From IMG/VR virus record IMGVR_UViG_3300033148_000167, positions 1-28,973 of that record: a DNA stretch of 28,973 bases. The stretch is one strand, 5' to 3'. Origin of the DNA: a virus. The position numbers and the translations under genes were made by a program. The notes under the pieces are model-generated. The model did no database searches and was not told where the DNA came from. It saw only the letters and a list, made by a program, of their open reading frames with translations. Below are positions 8,493-15,454 of the stretch, one piece after another. The first letter of the stretch is position 1. Each line of letters begins with the position of its first letter.

Positions 8493-9416
8493 TTACTTCA
8501 TCCATTTATCCTGACCTCTCATGTTCATTAAGAGTCTGCCTGGGTGTATATTACTTAATCTTAATTTAGCATTTCTAAGGAGAGACGATTTGTCTTTTCT
8601 CGCTCTGTTAACTATATATTCCTGAACTCCAAATTTGGAATTTAATATAGAGTATTTTATATAAGCGTATATAAACTCTTCAAACATTTTATTAACACTG
8701 ACCGAAGAGTCATCTCCTGTTTCCATGCCGTCCGAAACATACTCTAATACAATAAACCTGCTTTCGAGTCCTGAGCTAAAGTTAATAACACCACCTCTTT
8801 TATCTATACTAAAGGTTGGGTTTGAGTTTGCTGTCTCTGTGTTCAATCCGAATCGTGTCCCTATACCATAATCAAAATACCAACACCCGTCTATACAATA
8901 TCCAAGCTCACCGCTATAAGCACCTCCGCCTGGATAGATACTTGGAGCTGTACCAGCTATTCTATCTATTGTTAATTTTGAATCCTTTGGCTTCAACACA
9001 TTACCATCTATATCAAAAAGTATTTTGTACTCATTATCTTGAAGGTAAGCTCCACTCCAGTTAGTTTGAATATTTTCCGTTAATGGTCTTAATACTTGAC
9101 CATCTGTATACTCAGATATTCTCACCCAATTGACATAATCTTGCGGCAATATAAATCTTAACTGACTATCCACCTGAAGCTGAAGGATTTTAATTTCCTT
9201 CATAGCGTCATAGTTCAATTCTTGTATGCCACGCTTAGCATGAAAAAGAACTTGATACCTTTCTACATTGTTAATCAACTCGTTGTTACCTTGATACATC
9301 AACATAAAATTGTTAACAATATCATCAAGACCAACATACTGGTACGACCCCCAGTTAGCATCTTCAGGAACAAGTCCTCCATTTTCGTAATATTGATAAT
9401 CTGTTATATATGACAT
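8493..9416 (-). CDS. Head-tail connector / tail tube A-like structural protein
   Basis: A 307-aa protein. The N-terminal half contains the strongly helical segment RYQVLFHAKRGIQELNYD followed by MKEIKILQLQVDSQLRFILP, then DYVNWVRISEY, a pattern I associate with connector (adaptor, tail tubular A-like) proteins encoded before the nozzle in podovirus-like Bacteroidetes phages. The middle has an insertion with two close cysteines (GYCIDGCWYFDYG, about 167-180), which could be a late addition. The C-terminus is again helical, ending in KLRLSNIHPGRLLMNMRGQDKWMK-like basic residues. It sits between another connector-like gene and the nozzle gene, with one-base gaps on either side, which supports a role at the head-tail junction. 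Structural role likely; assignment to a specific connector ring is inference. Confidence 0.75.
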   Translation of the reverse strand: MSYITDYQYYENGGLVPEDANWGSYQYVGLDDIVNNFMLMYQGNNELINNVERYQVLFHAKRGIQELNYDAMKEIKILQLQVDSQLRFILPQDYVNWVRISEYTDGQVLRPLTENIQTNWSGAYLQDNEYKILFDIDGNVLKPKDSKLTIDRIAGTAPSIYPGGGAYSGELGYCIDGCWYFDYGIGTRFGLNTETANSNPTFSIDKRGGVINFSSGLESRFIVLEYVSDGMETGDDSSVSVNKMFEEFIYAYIKYSILNSKFGVQEYIVNRARKDKSSLLRNAKLRLSNIHPGRLLMNMRGQDKWMK

Positions 9417-9417
9417 A

Positions 9418-10416
9418 TTAGCTTGTTTCTTGTGTATCTAATCCTTCTTCTTTTGCTCCGAAATTGTAAACATCTGATTCTCTAATCTCTATACCAACGT
9501 ATTGACATATCTTGGCAATCAATGTAGGCTCGTCTGATAATGGCAACTCAAAGTCTTGATAATCTGGTTGAGAGCTATCAAAAACAGGAGCCCCCATAGA
9601 GCCTATAGACATATAAGTCCACTTTGGATCTTTAGGATACCTAATGTATTGACAGTGAATATCTCCTTGTCTCTGTATGCTACCTGGATAAACAGTGATA
9701 AACTCTTGGGAGTTAGTTGTACCATCCAAGGTGTACGCTGGGAATTGTTTGGTTGGAGCGGTAAGATTAGAGCTTGTTAAATTAAATATTTTATTTTGAC
9801 TAACTCTTTCTACCTGAACTATATTTGTATTTGCGTATATGTAATATATATCATCAGTAGCAAAAGCTAAGTCTTGGTCGGTATTTAAACTTGTGTCGCT
9901 CAAAACTTCAACCACCCTTGCTTGTCTTAAGTTGTTATTATTTACCACTATACTATTTAAAGACGGAGTAGGTGATGAAACTGGTATAGTAGAAAATGGT
10001 GCTGTAGCATCATTAACATCTCCAACGGCTGGACCACTTATTGATCCAGAAAAAAGTAAGCTTGGGTAATAGAATATTTTATTTATTAAATAATAATCAT
10101 TAGGAAGATAAAACCTGTTGCTTATAATATCTAAACCAAAGGAGCCTCCTGGAGAGTAAGTTCCCTCTTGCATTAAAAACTTACTTTCTGAAAAAGAATC
10201 TATAACCTCTTCAAGTCCTTTAACAATATTAGCGTATCCTATCCCTGATGTTCTTTGATTTTCCCTAACTATCCAGTTGTTATACTGATAGAAATAATCT
10301 TCAAACATATCCATCTGAGCTTGCTTAGCATATAGATTAAAATCCTGTGGGGATATATATCCATAGTTCTCTTTATTAGCTATTGCTAAGACTGTATTTC
10401 TAACTGAGTTAATCAT
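9418..10416 (-). CDS. Probable head-tail connector / tail structural protein
   Basis: A 332-aa protein that opens the tail operon. It begins MINSVRNTVLAIANKENYGY, continues with ISPQDFNLYAKQAQMDMFED and FYQYNNWIVRENQRTSG, and later becomes beta-rich with a hydrophobic strand series around RFYLPNDYYLINKIFYYP. The short acidic C-terminus ends DTQETS. I recognise the general look of a structural protein encoded next to the connector and nozzle genes of marine Bacteroidetes phages but cannot name a Pfam family. It follows a strong terminator and a TATCTTTG element that lies only four bases upstream of the ATG, so it is likely the first gene of a new transcript running through the tail genes. Coding confidence is high; the connector role is inferred from position. 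Confidence 0.7.
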   Translation of the reverse strand: MINSVRNTVLAIANKENYGYISPQDFNLYAKQAQMDMFEDYFYQYNNWIVRENQRTSGIGYANIVKGLEEVIDSFSESKFLMQEGTYSPGGSFGLDIISNRFYLPNDYYLINKIFYYPSLLFSGSISGPAVGDVNDATAPFSTIPVSSPTPSLNSIVVNNNNLRQARVVEVLSDTSLNTDQDLAFATDDIYYIYANTNIVQVERVSQNKIFNLTSSNLTAPTKQFPAYTLDGTTNSQEFITVYPGSIQRQGDIHCQYIRYPKDPKWTYMSIGSMGAPVFDSSQPDYQDFELPLSDEPTLIAKICQYVGIEIRESDVYNFGAKEEGLDTQETS

Positions 10417-10420
10417 ACTA

Positions 10421-10428
10421 CAAAGATA
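10421..10428 (-). promoter_or_regulatory. Promoter element TATCTTTG for the tail operon
   Basis: Directly downstream of a terminator T-tract, the minus strand reads ATTATCTTTG, then TAGT, then the ATG of the first tail gene. It matches the Bacteroidetes -7 box TAnnTTTG. The four-base distance to the ATG predicts a leaderless or nearly leaderless mRNA if transcription starts at the usual spacing. Confidence 0.6.
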
Positions 10429-10431
10429 ATC

Positions 10432-10463
10432 AAAAAAAAAGAGGTCTATATTTTTTAGACCTC
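10432..10463 (-). terminator. Intrinsic terminator after the decoration-like gene
   Basis: On the minus strand a perfect 8-bp stem, GAGGTCTA / TAGACCTC (10441-10448 with 10456-10463) with a 7-base loop, is followed by nine T residues. It lies 24 bases after the stop of the gene at 10487-11296 and directly before the tail-operon promoter element, so it separates two transcription units. Confidence 0.85.
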
Positions 10464-10486
10464 CTCTTTAATACATAAAACAATTG

Positions 10487-11296
10487 TTAGCTATAAACGA
10501 CTGATGCCGTCCACTGTAAAGCAAAGTTGCCTCCGCCAGTTTGTGTCATAGGCATTTCAACTCCAACGTTTCTCCACTTGGAACTCCAAGCTTCTTCGAT
10601 AGCTACATAGAATGCGTCACCGAATACAGTCTCGTTAGAAGCCACTACAGTTTGACCAAGAGCAATTACACATTTGTCAATACCTGTTGCTGAGGTTTTG
10701 TAGTGTAAAGTAACTTGACCATTAGTACCGTTAATGTTAACATCAGATACTTCATCTAAAGATACTGCAGCGCAGCCTTTTCCATTTTGTGAAATCACAA
10801 AGAAACTATCACCTACTAATACAGCTACAGGACTGTGTAATAATAATTCAGTAGCAGACAAAACCTCATCCACTTTTGTTATTACATTAGATGTAGAGTT
10901 GAATAGTAAGTCACCTGGTCTAATGTCAATTCTAAAATCAACACCAGCAAGAACGGCCTTATATGCATCTGCAGCAGAAACAACAGAATAAACTGTTCCA
11001 CTCGCTGATAAACCACCAGTTCCAGAAGCAGGAGCACCTGATCCAGCACTAATACTTAGAACGGTTTCTGAATCTACTCCAGTAACAATTGCATAGCTTC
11101 TATTTGGGTATCCTGAAATACCAGTTGTAATTACAACAAAATCTCCAACCTCAATATTGTTAGCAATAAAAGTTGCGGAAGAGTCGGTTACTTTTAATTC
11201 AGCCGCTGCAGTAGTAGTGCCAGATTCTAATACAGCTGGATTGGTAGCTGTAGAACTTGCATACATCTGCATAGGCATTTTTATATACTTCTTCAT
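10487..11296 (-). CDS. Probable head decoration or minor capsid protein
   Basis: A 269-aa protein with a short basic N-terminus (MKKYIKMPMQMY) and a Ser/Thr/Ala/Gly/Val-rich beta body. Two repeats of a small beta-barrel-like pattern are visible: NIEVGDFVVITTG followed by A-I-V-T-G-V at about 46-70, and DIRPGDLLFNSTSN followed by TKVDEVLSATELLL at about 128-155. The C-terminus WSSKWRNVGVEMPMTQTGGG is polar. No enzyme motif. It lies downstream of the capsid gene, shares a restart promoter with the 92-aa gene 4 bases upstream, and is followed immediately by a strong terminator, the arrangement expected of a protein made in many copies. Decoration or head-fibre base protein is my inference; a tail-tube subunit is a weaker alternative. 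Confidence 0.65.
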   Translation of the reverse strand: MKKYIKMPMQMYASSTATNPAVLESGTTTAAAELKVTDSSATFIANNIEVGDFVVITTGISGYPNRSYAIVTGVDSETVLSISAGSGAPASGTGGLSASGTVYSVVSAADAYKAVLAGVDFRIDIRPGDLLFNSTSNVITKVDEVLSATELLLHSPVAVLVGDSFFVISQNGKGCAAVSLDEVSDVNINGTNGQVTLHYKTSATGIDKCVIALGQTVVASNETVFGDAFYVAIEEAWSSKWRNVGVEMPMTQTGGGNFALQWTASVVYS

Positions 11297-11300
11297 ATCC

Positions 11301-11579
11301 TTATGCTATTACAATTCCTGAAATATCTTTTGAAAAAGCGTATGGGTAAACCACGTCAGTCCAAGATGTAGCTAAAGCCTTAATCATTGCTTCCTGAAGA
11401 GAATCTCTAAATTCGTTTGTTGCGCCCTCAGCAGATCCTAAAGTAATTGTAGCAGTGTTACCGCTTAGGTAATTGATAACAGATACAGTAGAGCTTGTGC
11501 GTGTAATAGATAATACGTCAGCAACACTTACTAAAGCGTTTGACGCTCCCGATACAGGGATGCTTAAAAATTTGTCCAT
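11301..11579 (-). CDS. Small structural protein, possible decoration protein
   Basis: A 92-aa protein read from the ATG at 11577-11579 (MDKFLSIPVSGASNALVS). An upstream in-frame TTG at 11612 overlaps the promoter element and is unlikely to be used. The sequence is small-residue-rich and looks like alternating beta strands (VADVLSITRT, VINYLSGNTATITLG) followed by one helix (NEFRDSLQEAMIKALATSW) and a final strand. A TATCTTTG element lies 30 bases upstream and the next gene starts 4 bases after its stop. The layout, a restart promoter right after a terminator, suggests high expression together with the 269-aa neighbour. Virion decoration or assembly role is inference. Confidence 0.65.
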   Translation of the reverse strand: MDKFLSIPVSGASNALVSVADVLSITRTSSTVSVINYLSGNTATITLGSAEGATNEFRDSLQEAMIKALATSWTDVVYPYAFSKDISGIVIA

Positions 11580-11609
11580 AGTTAAAAAATTTAATGGGTT
11601 AATAAAAAG

Positions 11610-11617
11610 CAAAGATA
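11610..11617 (-). promoter_or_regulatory. Promoter element TATCTTTG, restart after terminator
   Basis: On the minus strand TATCTTTG lies three bases after the T-tract of the preceding terminator and 30 bases upstream of the ATG at 11579, leaving room for an AT-rich leader. It matches TAnnTTTG. No -33 TTG is seen; that region is occupied by the terminator stem. Confidence 0.6.
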
Positions 11618-11620
11618 GTT

Positions 11621-11650
11621 AAAAAAAAAGCACCCATCTCTGAGTGCTTT
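11621..11650 (-). terminator. Intrinsic terminator after the 248-aa gene
   Basis: The minus strand reads AAAGCACTC, loop AGAGAT, GGGTGCTTT, then more T residues. The 9-bp stem contains one G-T pair. It lies 22 bases after the stop of the gene at 11672-12418 and just ahead of a promoter element. Confidence 0.85.
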
Positions 11651-11671
11651 CTTGTTGTAAGTTGTTGTGGC

Positions 11672-12418
11672 TTACTTTTTTAGTTTCTTACAAAGACTCT
11701 TGTAAGTTTCTAATCCTTCATCGCTCTTCATCCAGGATGACAATATATACATAGGGTCTTCTCCAAATGGTAAGCTTAAAAGTTTTCTATATGCTTTACC
11801 AGTCTTTATGCTTACAGACTTGGTGTCAACTGTTAAAAATCCTTGAGAAATAAATTGAGCAATATTGCTTTCAATCTCCAAGTTTGGATCATCTAATATC
11901 TCTAAAAGATTAGATGGATTGTTTTTAGCGAAATATAAAACATCACGATTAATCTCAGCTGTACTCATATTTTCAACTTGAGATCCGAATATAACTCTTG
12001 CTACAGCTAACTTGGTTTCTAAGTCCATCTCTCTTGCCGCTAACAATGCGTCAATCTCAACCTGCATATCATCTACTAAATCTTGAGCTTCTTTAGCTTT
12101 GTCTAATTCAGAAAATACAGTTCCATTACCTGGATGTAAACTTAAAAATTGTTGTAAAACTTGGTTTTCTTTTTGGACATTTAAAAATCCGTCTTCAAAA
12201 ATAATAGGCTCTAATATAGCGTTACCATCTTGCTCATCCATAAAAGCACTCTTCTGATTACGAGCGTAACGAAGTGGACGGTTTACACCAGTCTCTTCAT
12301 CAAAATGTAATAAAGGAAATCTTCTACTGTGTTGGGATGCTAAAATGTAAGATAGTGGAGCCACTTCTCTTTTTAAGATGTAAATTTTATTTACAAACTT
12401 TTCTTGTGTTTTTTTCAT
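11672..12418 (-). CDS. Conserved-looking head-module protein of unknown function
   Basis: A 248-aa protein read from the ATG at 12416-12418 (MKKTQEKFVNKIYILKRE). A longer frame back to 12517 would run through the capsid terminator and is rejected. Notable stretches are APLSYILASQHSRRFPLLHF, RPLRYARNQKSAFMDEQDGN and LQQFLSLHPGNGTVF in the N-terminal half. An acidic helical middle (AKEAQDLVDDMQVEIDALL) and a Lys-rich C-terminus follow. It has no membrane segment or recognised catalytic motif. It is the only gene between two strong terminators, with no clear TAnnTTTG element, so expression probably depends on read-through from the capsid transcript. The motif-dense N-terminal half suggests a conserved structural or assembly role in the head, but I cannot name it. 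Confidence 0.7.
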   Translation of the reverse strand: MKKTQEKFVNKIYILKREVAPLSYILASQHSRRFPLLHFDEETGVNRPLRYARNQKSAFMDEQDGNAILEPIIFEDGFLNVQKENQVLQQFLSLHPGNGTVFSELDKAKEAQDLVDDMQVEIDALLAAREMDLETKLAVARVIFGSQVENMSTAEINRDVLYFAKNNPSNLLEILDDPNLEIESNIAQFISQGFLTVDTKSVSIKTGKAYRKLLSLPFGEDPMYILSSWMKSDEGLETYKSLCKKLKK

Positions 12419-12440
12419 TATATAATATTTAATTAAAGTT

Positions 12441-12469
12441 AAAAAAGAGGAGGGAAAAAATCCCTCCTC
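12441..12469 (-). terminator. Strong intrinsic terminator after the major capsid gene
   Basis: On the minus strand a perfect 9-bp GC-rich stem GAGGAGGGA / TCCCTCCTC (12447-12455 with 12461-12469) with a 5-base loop is followed by TTTTTT. It starts 17 bases after the capsid stop. It is the strongest-looking hairpin in the window and should leave the capsid gene as the 3'-most gene on most transcripts. Confidence 0.9.
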
Positions 12470-12485
12470 AATTATTGTTATCTGC

Positions 12486-13943
12486 TTACGCTGAGAATAA
12501 GAAGAAGTTGTTTGCACCTAAAGTACATACAGCTCTTTCACTCAAGAAGTTAACAGTCATTGCATCTAAATCAGATGTTCTTGCTCCACCAGCAGAACCA
12601 GTGATCCAAGTTTTGTAACGTCTATCTTCAGTCTCTGAAGCTCTATAACGAACATGTAAGAATGGACGCTTAGCGTTCTTTCCTAATACTTGATCGTATA
12701 CAGTTGTAGATCCAGCAGGAACTAAAAGTCCGTTTACTGCACCGCCTACTAAACCACCTCTCATTGTAGGATCGTTTAGATATTTCCAGTCAGACTTATA
12801 GAAGTCATAACCTCTACGGAATCCTGTGAAGCCTAAGTTCAACGCCATGTCAGCATCATTGTCAAACAAACCGTAAGAAGTACCACCTGCTCCGTAAGAG
12901 TTTTGAGCAGCTAACATATCATCAATATCGAAAGAGAACTGACGATTAACGAATAATACATTTTCTTCAATAGAACCTTGCTTGTCAAGTCTCTGGATAA
13001 TAGAGTCAAAACCTGCTAATGCAGTTGGGTTACCACCGCCCCAAACGTTTCCTCTGTTGTTTACAACATAGAAGATACCTTCAGAACCTTTGTTACCAAC
13101 AGTTAGGTCTGTAGCTTGTGTAGCAACACCTGAACCTGCAGCAGCTGGAACAGCTTCTACCATAGCAGTTTCTAAATAGTCTTCGAAACGCATTCTTGTT
13201 TCAGCTTCGGCTTTTAGATACCATAAGTATCCAGACTCACCGTTCTCAGTTGATACTTCAATCCATCCAATCTGAGCCATGTCAGAACCACTTACCTCGT
13301 AAGTATCCTTAATGATGATTGGAGAGTTTTCAAATATCAAGTCAGCTGGCTCAAGAGAACCTTGCATTCCATATTGTCCTTTCTTAAACTCAGAACCATA
13401 AGCCCATACAGTTAAAGTTGCTGGAGCAACTGGAATTACAGGAGCTTCATAGAAAGCAACAGTGAAAGTGTTAACACCTGTAACAGATGTAACAATAGCT
13501 TTGTTGCTTAAAACTGAACCTGAGCTTTCGTCAGAAATCATAATAGTTTGACCAACTCTAAATGCAGGACCATCGATAGCAGTAGTGTTTGGCATCTGTG
13601 AACCTGGAGGTGTACCATCTGGTGCATTGTTTACTTGTCCAATAGGGTTAATAGTAATCGTTGCTTCTCCACCTACAATTGCTGATGAAGTACATCCTGT
13701 GTACTTAGTGTGTAATCTTCCTTGCTCAGCCCACTTTATTAAGTCGGACGCACAAGGCATTTCAGCACCCACCATTCTTAAGAATGATGCTACTGATCTA
13801 TTACCGTAACGCTCAAATTCCTTTTCATAAGTATCAGGAAGATACTGATTTAAGAAATCAAAGTTTGTTAGGTAATTAGTTGCTGTAGGGACCTGAGCCG
13901 ATGATGGCTGTAATTGGAACCCTGGTGTAGCTAATACGCTCAT
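12486..13943 (-). CDS. Major capsid protein
   Basis: A 485-aa protein in the classic position after terminase, portal and scaffold genes. It starts MSVLATPGFQLQPSSAQ, followed by NFDFLNQYLPDTYEKEFERY, which fits an N-terminal arm and first helix. Residues about 95-180 are a beta-rich insertion. The long helical segment SGYLWYLKAEAETRMRFEDY fits a spine helix of the HK97 fold, and later come NVLFVNRQFSFDID and VRYRASETEDRRYKTW-like strands. Cleavage of the N-terminus cannot be judged. It is followed directly by the strongest terminator in the window and preceded by the scaffold gene. Fold assignment rests on size, order and the general pattern; I am confident of the role. Confidence 0.85.
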   Translation of the reverse strand: MSVLATPGFQLQPSSAQVPTATNYLTNFDFLNQYLPDTYEKEFERYGNRSVASFLRMVGAEMPCASDLIKWAEQGRLHTKYTGCTSSAIVGGEATITINPIGQVNNAPDGTPPGSQMPNTTAIDGPAFRVGQTIMISDESSGSVLSNKAIVTSVTGVNTFTVAFYEAPVIPVAPATLTVWAYGSEFKKGQYGMQGSLEPADLIFENSPIIIKDTYEVSGSDMAQIGWIEVSTENGESGYLWYLKAEAETRMRFEDYLETAMVEAVPAAAGSGVATQATDLTVGNKGSEGIFYVVNNRGNVWGGGNPTALAGFDSIIQRLDKQGSIEENVLFVNRQFSFDIDDMLAAQNSYGAGGTSYGLFDNDADMALNLGFTGFRRGYDFYKSDWKYLNDPTMRGGLVGGAVNGLLVPAGSTTVYDQVLGKNAKRPFLHVRYRASETEDRRYKTWITGSAGGARTSDLDAMTVNFLSERAVCTLGANNFFLFSA

Positions 13944-13967
13944 TTTTTAAAATTTTTTAGTTTATAA

Positions 13968-15092
13968 TTATTTTCTACTTTTAATCTTGAGACCTCTACT
14001 GCTTTCTGAGCTAATAGCCCTAATTGTTTGACCACCTTTAGTTACGCTTTGGTTGGCTGATCGCACATCCATATTAATGTTTTTAGATTTCTTAGAAACA
14101 TTATCTACGGTTGCGGCAACTCCTTGTTCGTAAAAAAACTGAGCAAACTTATCTGGGTTCATCGCCATTGCTAAAGCTCGATGGTATCCTTTAGGATCGC
14201 TCATCAAACCACTTTCGCTATCTATGTATTTGTTTACAAAGTTAGCTACATCTGACTGCTTACTGTACAATTCTTTCGAATCTCCAGGTTTAAATGTAAT
14301 TTTATTTCCTCCGACCTCGAACTCAAAACCTTTGAACTCATCGTTAAAAACTTCTTTAGTTTTATCTAAGAAATAATCATACCTTTTTTCGCTTTGCTCT
14401 TTAGCACTTTTGGACTCGTTAATATAACTTCTATAGCTATCAAGCTCTTGTTGAACATCTTGAGATAAATCATTCCCGCTTGACTCAAGAGGAATTTTAT
14501 ACTTATCTTTCTGTTCGTTAAAGAATTTTTTAGCTTTAACAAGTTCTCTTTTCTGTGCTAACTTTTTTTTCTTGATGTCTTTTTCTTCATCAAGATCTTC
14601 ATCATACCCAAACTTATCTTCAATCATGTCTTGAATGTCAATGTCATCCAACCCTTCTTCAATTGCTGAGTAATATTGAGTTAGCAAATCAGAAGCATTC
14701 ATACTGTCGTAATCCTTTTGTAGTTTTACGAAATCATCAATACCTCTGCCCGTCTCTCTTTTATATTCAAAGAACGCTTTTACATCATCTGGCAAATCTT
14801 CGTTTGACTCTTTTTGAGTCAGCAAATCATCTACCGATGTAATCTCTTTATTGTATCTATCTTTAATGTAAGATAGAACATCTTCATCTTTTAATCCTGA
14901 CTCTTGTGCTTCCTCTTTCGGCTGTACACTTTCTTCGGTGTTCGTGGTGGAGGCACTTTCAACGCTTGCTTCCACTCCCTCAGAGTCAGTTGTACTGTTT
15001 TCAATTTGTTGCTCATGTTCTTTTAAAAGTTTTTCTTCTACCTCAGCGACAGACTTTTGTTCAGAACTTACTTCTTTTACTTTAATTTCCAT
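13968..15092 (-). CDS. Scaffolding protein
   Basis: A 374-aa, highly charged protein. The N-terminal 75 residues are very acidic and Ser/Thr/Glu-rich (VEASVESASTTNTEESVQ), the middle is helical with alternating acidic and basic coiled-coil stretches (DKFGYDEDLDEEKDIKKKK), and the C-terminus is basic (ESSRGLKIKSRK). Scaffolding proteins commonly end in a small basic helix-rich tail that binds the inner face of the capsid. It lies 24 bases upstream of the capsid gene and downstream of the portal, the standard place for the scaffold. No protease motif is visible, so scaffold removal would have to be by exit or another protease. A TAACTTTG element is 15 bases upstream of the ATG. Confidence 0.75.
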   Translation of the reverse strand: MEIKVKEVSSEQKSVAEVEEKLLKEHEQQIENSTTDSEGVEASVESASTTNTEESVQPKEEAQESGLKDEDVLSYIKDRYNKEITSVDDLLTQKESNEDLPDDVKAFFEYKRETGRGIDDFVKLQKDYDSMNASDLLTQYYSAIEEGLDDIDIQDMIEDKFGYDEDLDEEKDIKKKKLAQKRELVKAKKFFNEQKDKYKIPLESSGNDLSQDVQQELDSYRSYINESKSAKEQSEKRYDYFLDKTKEVFNDEFKGFEFEVGGNKITFKPGDSKELYSKQSDVANFVNKYIDSESGLMSDPKGYHRALAMAMNPDKFAQFFYEQGVAATVDNVSKKSKNINMDVRSANQSVTKGGQTIRAISSESSRGLKIKSRK

Positions 15093-15107
15093 TTAATTTA
15101 ATTTTTA

Positions 15108-15125
15108 CAAAGTTAATACTTATTT
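15108..15125 (-). promoter_or_regulatory. Promoter element TAACTTTG, first copy of an 18-bp repeat
   Basis: On the minus strand AAATAAGTATTAACTTTG ends 15 bases before the scaffold ATG and includes a TAnnTTTG match (15108-15115). The same 18 bases occur exactly at 17934-17951 ahead of the portal gene. It overlaps the stop codon of the basic protein at 15124. It probably starts a scaffold-capsid transcript. Confidence 0.65.
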
Positions 15126-15453
15126 ATTTATTTCTTTCAGACTTCTTTTTAGCTCTATATGCTTTCATAGCTTCTCTTTTAGCTTTACCCTTTTTCCAAG
15201 ATCCAGCCGCAAATTTTTCAGCCCTCTTCTTTCTTTTAAACTCATAAACCTCCCCAGCCTCTAAAGCCTCTTTATAACTCTGTGGTTTAGCTTTTTCTTT
15301 TCCCTTGAAGGTTATAGAAGGATGAGCTCTGTAAACTTTTTTACCATCTACTTCGCCTGATCCATAAGTCATTTTTACAGTAGCATTTCTGCCAGACTTA
15401 TTTCTTTTTAAGTTTCTTAAATGTTTTTTTCTTTTCTTTTTTACAACAGTCAT
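15124..15453 (-). CDS. Small, extremely Lys/Arg-rich protein
   Basis: A 109-aa protein read from the ATG at 15451-15453 (MTVVKKKRKKHLRNLKR), one base after the portal stop; an upstream in-frame ATG at 15489 would overlap the portal gene by 35 bases and is less likely. I count about 38 Lys/Arg residues, roughly a third of the protein, concentrated at both ends, with a less charged centre (KKVYRAHPSITFKGKEKAK). There is no membrane segment or known domain. The composition suggests binding to nucleic acid or to an acidic partner; the very acidic N-terminus of the scaffold encoded next is one candidate, and packaged DNA is another. Both are inferences. The position between portal and scaffold suggests a head assembly role. 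Confidence 0.7.
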   Translation of the reverse strand: MTVVKKKRKKHLRNLKRNKSGRNATVKMTYGSGEVDGKKVYRAHPSITFKGKEKAKPQSYKEALEAGEVYEFKRKKRAEKFAAGSWKKGKAKREAMKAYRAKKKSERNK

Positions 15454-15454
15454 A

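Noticed and set aside
12419-12517. Longer N-terminus for the 248-aa protein back to 12517
   Set aside because: It would translate through the terminator hairpin after the capsid gene and overlap the capsid coding end; the ATG at 12418 is better.
14237-14244. TAACTTTG inside the scaffold gene as a capsid promoter
   Set aside because: It is 293 bases before the capsid ATG and fully explained by the codons for A-N-F-V; copies at 1651 and 28351 are likewise within coding sequence.
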